40,327 nt of DNA from a bacterium (lineage in GTDB: Bacteria > Calditrichota > Calditrichia > RBG-13-44-9 > J042), in the NCBI GenBank assembly GCA_015485355.1, contig WFTQ01000061.1, positions 1 through 40,327 on the forward strand. The letters are read 5' to 3'. Position numbers and translations under genes: made by a program. Shown here in pieces: positions 1-7,028 of this stretch; the first letter of the stretch is position 1; every line of letters starts with the position of its first letter. The notes beneath the pieces were generated by a model. It had not been told where the DNA came from. It ran no database searches and worked only from the letters and a program-made list of their open reading frames with translations.

Positions 1-1
1 C

Positions 2-58
2 AACCCGCAGATGCAGCCCGGTGATGATTCCGGCTTACCCGATAGCGAGTACCATTGA
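2..58 (+). CDS. 3' end of a convergent plus-strand gene (partial)
   Basis: One plus-strand frame is open from the window edge to a TGA at 56-58. It encodes 18 residues, rich in Asp, Ser, Gln and Pro and ending in Glu-Tyr-His. The stop lies two bases before the stop codon of the minus-strand VWA gene, a tail-to-tail arrangement typical of two convergent genes. The other two plus frames are less convincing. Eighteen residues are too few to name a family, so this is only a likely C-terminus. Confidence 0.25.
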   Translation, partial: NPQMQPGDDSGLPDSEYH

Positions 59-60
59 GT

Positions 61-2229
61 TTACAGCATTCCCCAGCGTTTTCGCAGGAACCATTCCAGC
101 GCCAGGAGAAAAACAATCATGGGCAACCAGATCCATTGTTCCCATAAGTATTTTTCCACCGCGGCAAACCGCGTTTGAGGGGCGAGATCGATGAAATCGG
201 GCTTATCGGGCACCATTTCCGGCAGATAAAATTTTCCCCCGCTGACAGCAGCCAATTGCCGCATGAGATGGCCGTTCGCCACCGTTTGCTGAAATTCACG
301 ATTAAACGGATGCACCACCACTTTTCCCGTACGGACTCCCAGGGACTGGTCATTTCGCAGGGCCGTAATTGTATAACGGTACTCTCCCACGGGCAGGCTC
401 GGAAGGATCAACCGATAGTACCCTTGCCCCACAGCCATCAACGCGTCTTTTAAATAATAATTCTCGCCGGAAATTTCCAGAAACACGCTGGCATCAGCCA
501 CCGGCTGAAACAGCTCATCAAAAATCCGGCCCGAAAACTCCAAGGCATCTCCAAGATTTAACACCGCCTTTAAGGGAAGCACCTGTACAGGATTCAAATC
601 CTCCCGACTTACCAGCCATTTTAACATTTTCTCTAAAAATCGAGAGAAAAAACGTTCTTTTAACGGGTCTTCCTGGAGCTGGAAATGCCAAAACCCCCAA
701 TTGGCGCTGCTCAACACCACCTGTTTCCTTCCTTGTTCACGCCATACCCACAGTAAAGGAATGCCTTCTTTTGGTAAGCCGTTTTCCCGGGCACCCAAAG
801 AAGCCGTCAAAAGTATCCGGGCCGCCTTGGGCAGCCGGAAGCCGGAATAGACTTCCAATGGTGGAAGTTTATCCCATAGTTGCCGATTTTTAACGGGATC
901 TTCATCCAGCTGTAACAGAGGATGGCGCCGTCCCTGGGCCGTCCGTTGGACCGATGTTCCCTTCAAGGAAGACAGGGAGGTTCCTTTTAAGAAAAACGGC
1001 AATGTTTCTTGAAACTCGGCCAATCGGGATGGGGAAAAATTCCGATTCACCAACCACAAAACCGAGGGATTTCTCTGGCGGATAGATACCCAGATTCTCT
1101 GAATGGTGCCCTTGGGGGTTTGATCCGTTGGAAAACCGTGCAAGAGGATCAGATCCACAGAGTCCAATCGGCTTTGCTTCAGCTCCCCTTCGTAAAAGCG
1201 CCCCCCCCGTTTTTCTGTGTAAAAATGGAAGCGAAATTCTGTGAAAAAATCGCTCACGTATTTTAAAAAACGGCGATCGAAATCCGGTCGACCGGAAAAC
1301 ACCAACACGTGATACTTGTCCTTTAAAACGGTCACTTTAAAAACCGTTTCGTTATTCCGATCGGTCAATTCTCCAGGCAGAGGGTGCAGCCGGATGCGGT
1401 ATTGCCAATCCCCTACTTCCTGAGGAACAAAGGAAAGCCGCAGTTTCTGTTCCAGGCCGGATCGGCCCAATCGAGCCGTTGTTTCGTAGACAACTTTTTC
1501 TCCTCGCAGGATGGATACCCGGACGCGCTTGTTTTCGAACCCGTTATGCCAGAGCAACACTTCTACAGGCAGTGCTTTTCCGCGGTAACTGATCCGGTTG
1601 CTTCGAACACTTCGAAGAATCACATCTTTCGGTAACGAGGAATCGCCCACGAGCACTGTGAAAATGGGAACGGGCATGTGAGTTGCCAGACGAACAGGAT
1701 CGGGACCTTCAGTTACAATCCCATCGCTGAAAATCACAACGGCTTTTAAGTTGTGACCCATCAGACTATCCACCACTTGCCGGAGGGCCAGGGAAAAATT
1801 GGTGGCGTGCTCATCGAAGCGAAGGGAATCGTCCGTCCAGGGCTGTAGCTTTTTACCGAAGGTAAAAAACCGCACATTCAGCGAATCGCCCTTCCACTGG
1901 TTTTGCAGGCGGCGAACGCTTTGAAAAAGCCGGCGCGTGCGGGGGCCCGCCGGATCTTTCACCTGCATACTGGAAGAATTATCTATCAATACGGCCACGG
2001 TGGGCAATTGCTTTTGGGTGAAGACGAAATGGAGTCGTGGTTCCAGGAGCAACAGAATGATCAGGAACAGAGTGCCGGCACGCAACCCGATCAGCAGGCG
2101 CTTCCGCGCCGGGGATAAAGGCGGTAAGGAACGAAAATAATAAACAAAGCTGAGGCCCCCTACCAGAATCACAATTCCCAGCAACGTCCAGCTCGGCCAG
2201 GTCAATTTCAAGAACAGTTTATCCAGCAT
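61..2229 (-). CDS. Membrane-anchored von Willebrand factor A domain protein
   Basis: This 722-residue protein begins with two hydrophobic helices (about 14-32 and 46-63), followed by a VWA domain whose MIDAS-type motif DNSSSM is at 83-88. A long Ig-like/beta-rich region follows, and a last transmembrane helix near 697-714 ends in basic residues. The large central part should therefore face the periplasm. Proteins of this build (Bat-like N-terminus, VWA, then a glutamine-amidotransferase-like fold) are common in FCB-group bacteria, and their exact role is unknown. The start ATG overlaps the end of tsaD by 11 bp, so the two are probably translationally coupled. No catalytic residues could be assigned, so the name stops at the domain level. 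Confidence 0.8.
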   Translation of the reverse strand: MLDKLFLKLTWPSWTLLGIVILVGGLSFVYYFRSLPPLSPARKRLLIGLRAGTLFLIILLLLEPRLHFVFTQKQLPTVAVLIDNSSSMQVKDPAGPRTRRLFQSVRRLQNQWKGDSLNVRFFTFGKKLQPWTDDSLRFDEHATNFSLALRQVVDSLMGHNLKAVVIFSDGIVTEGPDPVRLATHMPVPIFTVLVGDSSLPKDVILRSVRSNRISYRGKALPVEVLLWHNGFENKRVRVSILRGEKVVYETTARLGRSGLEQKLRLSFVPQEVGDWQYRIRLHPLPGELTDRNNETVFKVTVLKDKYHVLVFSGRPDFDRRFLKYVSDFFTEFRFHFYTEKRGGRFYEGELKQSRLDSVDLILLHGFPTDQTPKGTIQRIWVSIRQRNPSVLWLVNRNFSPSRLAEFQETLPFFLKGTSLSSLKGTSVQRTAQGRRHPLLQLDEDPVKNRQLWDKLPPLEVYSGFRLPKAARILLTASLGARENGLPKEGIPLLWVWREQGRKQVVLSSANWGFWHFQLQEDPLKERFFSRFLEKMLKWLVSREDLNPVQVLPLKAVLNLGDALEFSGRIFDELFQPVADASVFLEISGENYYLKDALMAVGQGYYRLILPSLPVGEYRYTITALRNDQSLGVRTGKVVVHPFNREFQQTVANGHLMRQLAAVSGGKFYLPEMVPDKPDFIDLAPQTRFAAVEKYLWEQWIWLPMIVFLLALEWFLRKRWGML

Positions 2230-3256
2230 GGGGCAGAACGGGTTCTCCTAATGGTAGGGTTGCAAAGGCATTGAGAGAGAGTTCGGACCGGAAGCCGGCC
2301 TTTAGACGTTGCCAACCGGCGCGGGCGATCATGGCCGCATTATCGGTACAATACTGGAATTCGGGCACGAAGAGTTGTAGATGAAACGCTTTGGCCTGAC
2401 GTGCCATCTCTTCCCGAAGATAAGAATTCGCCGCCACACCTCCCGCAACCGTGATCCGGGGCACCTGGAATGTTCGTGCCGCCCGAATGGTTTTCGCCAC
2501 CAGGACATCCACCGCAGCCTTCTGGAAGGAGGCGCAAATATCGTTTATATGTCGGGACTGTTCTTCTGCCGCGATACTCTTCAAAAAGTTCGATACCGCC
2601 GTCTTTAAACCACTATAACTAAAGTCAAAGGATTCGTCCTGAGCCAATCCCTTAGGAAAGGTCACATAATCGGCATGCCCCTGCCGGGCTTTTTGATCGA
2701 TAATGGGTCCGCCCGGATAACCCAGGCCCATCATTTTGGCGACCTTATCGTAGGCCTCTCCAATGGCGTCATCCCGGGTTTGGCCCAGCAAACGATAGCT
2801 TAGGTGATCTTCCACCAGGATCAGCAGGGTATGGCCTCCGGAGACCAACAGCGCTAAAAAGGGAGGAACCAATTCAGGATGGCTTAAAAAGTTGGAATAG
2901 ATATGGCCTTCCAGATGATTCACACCGACAAACGGCTTATCCAGGACCAGGGACAGGCCCTTGGCATAGTTGAGGCCCACCAGCAACGCCCCGATTAAAC
3001 CGGGTCCATATGTCACGGCAATGGCGTCGATAGCCTCCCAGCCTGCCCCGGCACGATGGAGAGCCTCTTCCACGATGGGCACAATTTTCCGCAGGTGCGC
3101 CCGGGACGCCAGTTCGGGTACGACCCCTCCAAACTGCAAATGCACCGCCTGCGAGGCGATAACATTGGACAATACCCGATTCCCCTCCACCACAGCAGCG
3201 GAAGTCTCGTCACAGGACGTCTCGATACCCAGAACTCTCATGAACCGTCTATCCAC
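2219..3256 (-). CDS. tsaD: tRNA N6-threonylcarbamoyladenosine transferase TsaD
   Basis: TsaD transfers the threonylcarbamoyl group from TC-AMP to A37 of tRNAs reading ANN codons, working with TsaB and TsaE. The 345-residue product has the expected length. It shows the N-terminal ASKHA signature GIETSCDETS (from residue 10), the metal-binding HLEGH motif (His114 and His118), the SGGHT segment near 139 and the C-terminal CTDNAAMIA region. The frame opens with GTG at 3256, preceded by GGGAG eight bases upstream. An in-frame ATG at 3241 gives the canonical MRVLGIETS start but has a weaker ribosome site. The gene overlaps the VWA gene and follows the YbbR gene by about 30 bp. Confidence 0.97.
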   Translation of the reverse strand: MDRRFMRVLGIETSCDETSAAVVEGNRVLSNVIASQAVHLQFGGVVPELASRAHLRKIVPIVEEALHRAGAGWEAIDAIAVTYGPGLIGALLVGLNYAKGLSLVLDKPFVGVNHLEGHIYSNFLSHPELVPPFLALLVSGGHTLLILVEDHLSYRLLGQTRDDAIGEAYDKVAKMMGLGYPGGPIIDQKARQGHADYVTFPKGLAQDESFDFSYSGLKTAVSNFLKSIAAEEQSRHINDICASFQKAAVDVLVAKTIRAARTFQVPRITVAGGVAANSYLREEMARQAKAFHLQLFVPEFQYCTDNAAMIARAGWQRLKAGFRSELSLNAFATLPLGEPVLPHAG

Positions 3257-3288
3257 ATTTTTAACTCCCGTTTCCCAATTTACAAAGA

Positions 3289-4221
3289 TTATTTTCGTTG
3301 AACAAATAATTCGAATTGTGAGGGCTTCGATTCAACATACAAGATATTCAGAGGGGTATCGATACGGGCGGGGATTTTTTTTCCCTCGCCTTTCCAATCG
3401 CGTCGAAAATCGATAACCACCCGAAAATCGCGGGCTCGGGCGTTGGCCAAAATTTTCTCTCCGCCTTTTATATAAAGAGTCACAAAGGATGGCAAAGGGA
3501 TGACCTCCAGCCTGGAGGGAACGTTGACGACTTCCACCGGAACGTTCGGAATTTCCTTTTCGGCCAAGCGTTGAATGTCGAAATAAATCTGTACAGCCTC
3601 GGGCCGATACTGGGCCAGAAATTCCTGACTTTTTTGTAACGGAACGTCGCGAGTAAAAGGGAAACGGGCTGCCTCCTCCCGCACCGGGGCGGTATACACT
3701 TTACTCACCGTATCGATAAAAGAAGCCGGCCCACGAACCACAACGGTATCCGGTTTTAAACGAACCGCCACCAGTGTGAATCCGGGCTCTGTTTTTACCT
3801 GGTAGACCGGTTGAACCACCACTTCCCTTTCCTGACAGCGATCCATTTCAAAAACAATTTGCTGGGGGCGAACAATCGATTTCACCGTTATCGATAAATC
3901 CTCCGGAAAACGGACATACTCTGGATGTTGAGTGATGTCCATAACAATGCGATCTTTAACGTCGGAAAGATCAATCCGATACACAACCGGGTAGAACTGG
4001 AGCCGGAACAGGGCATCTCCTGTTCCGGAAAATTCTACCCGAACCGTATCCGGCACGGGATATTTCAGGCAATAGTCCATATTCGTATTGACAATTTTCA
4101 AAGGCACATCAAAGGCGTAATCATACTTTTTGCTCATTTTCACCATGAACCACAGGAAGACGGCCAGTAATGTGACCGCCACCATGGCCTTATAATTCTT
4201 TTGATTTTCGTAACGATTCAT
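3289..4221 (-). CDS. YbbR-domain (CdaR-like) membrane-anchored protein
   Basis: This 310-residue protein has one N-terminal transmembrane helix (about 11-28) followed by three tandem beta-rich repeats of YbbR type. Segments such as PDTVRV and PDTVVVRGP, each followed by an aromatic or acidic strand, recur. In Firmicutes the related CdaR regulates the diadenylate cyclase CdaA, but no cdaA lies next to it here, so a role in c-di-AMP control is only a family analogy. It is transcribed with tsaD (32-bp gap). Its ATG overlaps by 4 bp the stop of a possible 52-residue reading frame upstream. Identification rests on fold pattern and length, not on a catalytic motif. Confidence 0.75.
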   Translation of the reverse strand: MNRYENQKNYKAMVAVTLLAVFLWFMVKMSKKYDYAFDVPLKIVNTNMDYCLKYPVPDTVRVEFSGTGDALFRLQFYPVVYRIDLSDVKDRIVMDITQHPEYVRFPEDLSITVKSIVRPQQIVFEMDRCQEREVVVQPVYQVKTEPGFTLVAVRLKPDTVVVRGPASFIDTVSKVYTAPVREEAARFPFTRDVPLQKSQEFLAQYRPEAVQIYFDIQRLAEKEIPNVPVEVVNVPSRLEVIPLPSFVTLYIKGGEKILANARARDFRVVIDFRRDWKGEGKKIPARIDTPLNILYVESKPSQFELFVQRK

Positions 4222-4376
4222 TGTATCAGCCCCGATCTTCCCTTGGAACTCCAGATCAATCCAGAGGTCTTGTAAACGATTTTATCCTTCATCAGCGAAA
4301 GCCCGCCCTCGGTTGGGATTCCGCAGGGTTCGGCAATCGGTCTTGTTTCCAACGGGGAAGCGGCATGGGCAACCAT
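4218..4376 (-). CDS. Possible small ORF coupled to the YbbR gene
   Basis: A 52-residue minus-strand frame starts at ATG 4376, with AAAGGA a few bases upstream, and stops at TGA 4218. It shares an ATGA overlap with the start of the YbbR gene. That overlap and the ribosome site are the only support. The sequence has no recognisable motif, a different-frame 47-residue ORF (4282-4425) overlaps it, and the 286-bp gap it lies in (4222-4507) may simply be a leader. Treat as a weak candidate. Confidence 0.18.
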   Translation of the reverse strand: MVAHAASPLETRPIAEPCGIPTEGGLSLMKDKIVYKTSGLIWSSKGRSGLIQ

Positions 4377-4507
4377 TCGGGTATCCTTTCAAAATGTCAT
4401 AACTTCCGGCCGTTTCGCTGTACATAAATCTTCGTCTCCTCGGGCCATCGCTTTCCGTCCTTAATCTGTGGGTGGATGATCCGAATTCCCCGCACCGAGT
4501 GACGGCT

Positions 4508-5305
4508 TTAACCGGACTTTATTCCGGCACACAGGCGTACTCCGTCGCCCACCCGAAGTTTCAGCCTTCGCGCGGCATGCCCCTGGTTACAAGCGATCTG
4601 GAGAAAACCGGAACTGTCCCATAGCATGCACAATTCGCCTTTTCCGGCCTCGCCGAAGGTCGTGAGAAACCGTCGGATGATAAAACCCTTTCCCTCCAGC
4701 TTTTCGGGAAGAAATGGTGCGGCCAGTTCCAGGTCTCGTTTGCGTAAATTTAAAATGGCGTTCCCAAAATGGTCGATATGAATAATTTTTAGGCGCCATT
4801 CACCGGGAGCAATTTCCTCCGGACGTTCCCAGAATGAAAACGCGTTCCGGACTTCCTGCAGGTAGGCCTCCACCGTTTGCCCCGCACTGATCCAGGCCGC
4901 CAGGGGCGCAAACACATCCCTCCCATGAAACGTGGGAGAGACTTCCCCCGGCAATCGATGCAACAGGATCTCGTAAATCCGCGGGGAATGTTCTTCCAGA
5001 ATAAAAGAAAACACTCCATTATCCGGACCCACAAAGACGTAAGATTCGGTTTGAACGACCAATCCTTTTCGCTCCGTTCCCACACCCGGATCGACAACCA
5101 CCACAAACACCGTTCCCTCGGGAAAAAAGGAATAGCTGTTGTATAGGCAAAAAGCAGCCCCGCGGATATCGAAAGGAGGAATCTCGTGAGAAATATCCAC
5201 AATCTCCGCGGCGGGATTCAAGGACAAAATTTTACCCTTCATGGCCCCCACATAGCCGTCCAGAGTACCAAAATCCGTGATGACAGCCACAATGTTCCGA
5301 TTCAT
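4508..5305 (-). CDS. SAM hydroxide adenosyltransferase (DUF62/SAM hydrolase family)
   Basis: Members of this family hydrolyse S-adenosylmethionine to adenosine and methionine with an activated water, and are relatives of the SAM-dependent fluorinase/chlorinase. The family hallmarks are present: the N-terminal TDFGTLDGYVGAMKG segment, DPGVGTERKG, VGPDNGVFS, and FHGRDVFAP further on. The frame is open farther upstream, to 5374, but that stretch lies inside mutM. I chose ATG 5305 because it shares an ATGA overlap with the mutM stop; ATG 5314 is the alternative. This gives about 265 residues, normal for the family. A hydroxide rather than halide acceptor is inferred from how common the hydrolases are; the residues that distinguish them were not checked. 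Confidence 0.9.
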   Translation of the reverse strand: MNRNIVAVITDFGTLDGYVGAMKGKILSLNPAAEIVDISHEIPPFDIRGAAFCLYNSYSFFPEGTVFVVVVDPGVGTERKGLVVQTESYVFVGPDNGVFSFILEEHSPRIYEILLHRLPGEVSPTFHGRDVFAPLAAWISAGQTVEAYLQEVRNAFSFWERPEEIAPGEWRLKIIHIDHFGNAILNLRKRDLELAAPFLPEKLEGKGFIIRRFLTTFGEAGKGELCMLWDSSGFLQIACNQGHAARRLKLRVGDGVRLCAGIKSG

Positions 5306-6108
5306 CGTTGACATAACGGACAATAAAAAGTAGATCGGTTTCCGATTACAATCTTTTGAATCCTCGTCCCACAACGCCGACAGGGTTTCCCATCCTGTTG
5401 GTAGACGTTTAAAAAATTCTGGTTTTCGCCGCTTTCGCCTTCCACCGTGCGGTAAGCCCGATAGGTGGTACCCAATCGATCGACGGCCCGCCGCAAAACC
5501 AGGGGAACGGCCTTGTATAACCGTCGCACCTCTTCTTCCGCCAGGCTGCGGGTCATCCGTTCCGGCGAAATTCGGGCTCGAAACAAGATTTCGTTGGCGT
5601 AAATGTTTCCAATCCCCGCAATAATCGATTGTTCCATAAGAAACCGCTTGATATTCATGCGTTTTAAATGTAATAATTTCTTGAGGTTATTTAAAGTAAA
5701 ATCTTTGCTTAATGGTTCAATACCCAGATGATGAAACGGCACCGGGTGGGAATAGAACCAGATTTTACCAAACTTGCGGACATCCTGGTAAAACAAGCGT
5801 TTTTCAGAGGTCAGATCGAACATCAAATGGATATGACGAGGCTGCCGCGATTGAGCGGCATGGCGTAGGAAAATGCCGGACATGCCCAGATGAAACACCA
5901 GCCAGTGCGTATCCAATACAAAAATCAGAAGTTTCCCCCGACGTCGAATGTCCCGAATGGTTGTCCCCCTCACATTTTCCTGCAATTGCCGGGAAGTGAT
6001 ATTTTGCAACAATACCGGCGTATAGACCGTTACCTCGGTAATGCGCTCGCCAAGATAATATTTTTTCAGCTGTCGGCGAATCGTTTCCACTTCGGGCAAT
6101 TCGGGCAT
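5302..6108 (-). CDS. mutM: Formamidopyrimidine-DNA glycosylase (Fpg/MutM)
   Basis: A base-excision repair glycosylase/AP lyase that removes 8-oxoguanine and formamidopyrimidines. The 268-residue product starts MPELPEVET, so the catalytic Pro2 and Glu3 are in place, with a conserved lysine near 59 in RRRGKLL. The helix-two-turn-helix segment MEQSIIAGIGNIYANE is present, and the C-terminal zinc finger has Cys243, Cys246, Cys263 and Cys266. Length and motif order are standard. Its stop overlaps the start of the SAM hydroxide adenosyltransferase gene (ATGA), so the pair is cotranscribed. Upstream, a short gap separates it from the membrane-anchored winged-helix-like gene. Confidence 0.96.
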   Translation of the reverse strand: MPELPEVETIRRQLKKYYLGERITEVTVYTPVLLQNITSRQLQENVRGTTIRDIRRRGKLLIFVLDTHWLVFHLGMSGIFLRHAAQSRQPRHIHLMFDLTSEKRLFYQDVRKFGKIWFYSHPVPFHHLGIEPLSKDFTLNNLKKLLHLKRMNIKRFLMEQSIIAGIGNIYANEILFRARISPERMTRSLAEEEVRRLYKAVPLVLRRAVDRLGTTYRAYRTVEGESGENQNFLNVYQQDGKPCRRCGTRIQKIVIGNRSTFYCPLCQR

Positions 6109-6153
6109 GGCCTTCCCGCCTCCTGATGGTTTGAAGGATCACACCGCTCCATT

Positions 6154-6996
6154 TTAGCGGATCGATGGTCGTTCGATGCTTTTTACCAGATGCAGAATTT
6201 TCCGCAACCTTCGGTATTCCTCCGGTTTCCCGATAATATCGAGGTAGCGTAAATGCTCTTGTAGGTAATACAAAAATGTCTTCCGTGTAAAAGTCGGGGT
6301 ATAATCGCTCCGATTTCCCTTTTTCCGATACCGAACCATTCCCATGGTTTCCAATCGTTTTATGCGCTCTTTAAACCCGGTTAAAGTGCTGCCCTGACGC
6401 GGAAAGTTCTGATTGACCGCACGGTACCAGTCAACGGCGTTCAGAGCACCCTTTTCCCACAAGACCAACAAAAGCCGCACATCTTGTTCCTGAAGGGTTT
6501 TCCAGGGTACCACCCATCCGGGAAGCGCATGTACCCGGACCCGATATCGTTGAAACAATCGTACCGCCATAAGGGCTATATCGATGGGCGACAGTTGAAG
6601 CACGTAACGCTCCTGTCCCATCCGCAAGCGAATCCACTCCTGGACATTTCTGGGAATCCGATGGGAAAAGGGCCGGCCGGCATAGTACAGATATTCCGGC
6701 AGCAGATTCCGGCTTTGTTTCTTAACAATCAAGGGAAGTTGATCCTGGGTATCCCGGTATACCACGGCAAACCGCCGCTGTATGTCTTTCTGATGTTCCC
6801 AGGCCCATAATTGAGCAATAGCCCCCAGCGAGGCCCCTTGCAACCAGCGCGGGTTGTTCAGGAAGGGATTGCCGAGTTCCAGGGGATAGATGCTGTTCCG
6901 GCGCGCCGGCATGGGATGCTTAACATTTCCATCGTAAAAAAGAAACAACAATCCCATATACCCGATCAGCAAACCACCTGCCGTTTTCCACCTCAC
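6154..6996 (-). CDS. Unknown protein: N-terminal membrane anchor plus winged-helix-like C-terminus
   Basis: I do not recognise this 280-residue protein. It opens with one hydrophobic helix (about 6-21), then a central region rich in Arg and Tyr (about 30-165). Residues 168-250 read as a winged helix-turn-helix: QDVRLLLVLWEKGALN, then a helix, then FKERIKRLETMGMVRYRKKG followed by a strand-like Tyr/Thr segment. The C-terminus is strongly basic. If this is right, the protein is a membrane-tethered DNA- or RNA-binding factor. The start is GTG 6996, just after GGGAGG (a short four-base spacing). It lies between priA and mutM, in the same direction, so a link to DNA repair or replication restart is possible but unproven. 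Confidence 0.6.
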   Translation of the reverse strand: MRWKTAGGLLIGYMGLLFLFYDGNVKHPMPARRNSIYPLELGNPFLNNPRWLQGASLGAIAQLWAWEHQKDIQRRFAVVYRDTQDQLPLIVKKQSRNLLPEYLYYAGRPFSHRIPRNVQEWIRLRMGQERYVLQLSPIDIALMAVRLFQRYRVRVHALPGWVVPWKTLQEQDVRLLLVLWEKGALNAVDWYRAVNQNFPRQGSTLTGFKERIKRLETMGMVRYRKKGNRSDYTPTFTRKTFLYYLQEHLRYLDIIGKPEEYRRLRKILHLVKSIERPSIR

Positions 6997-7028
6997 ACAT
7001 CCTCCCTATCGTATGTGCCTGGATACGA

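Noticed and set aside
4282-4425. 47-codon minus-strand ORF with AGGAG upstream
   Set aside because: It overlaps another candidate in a different frame and the peptide has no protein-like features beyond chance.
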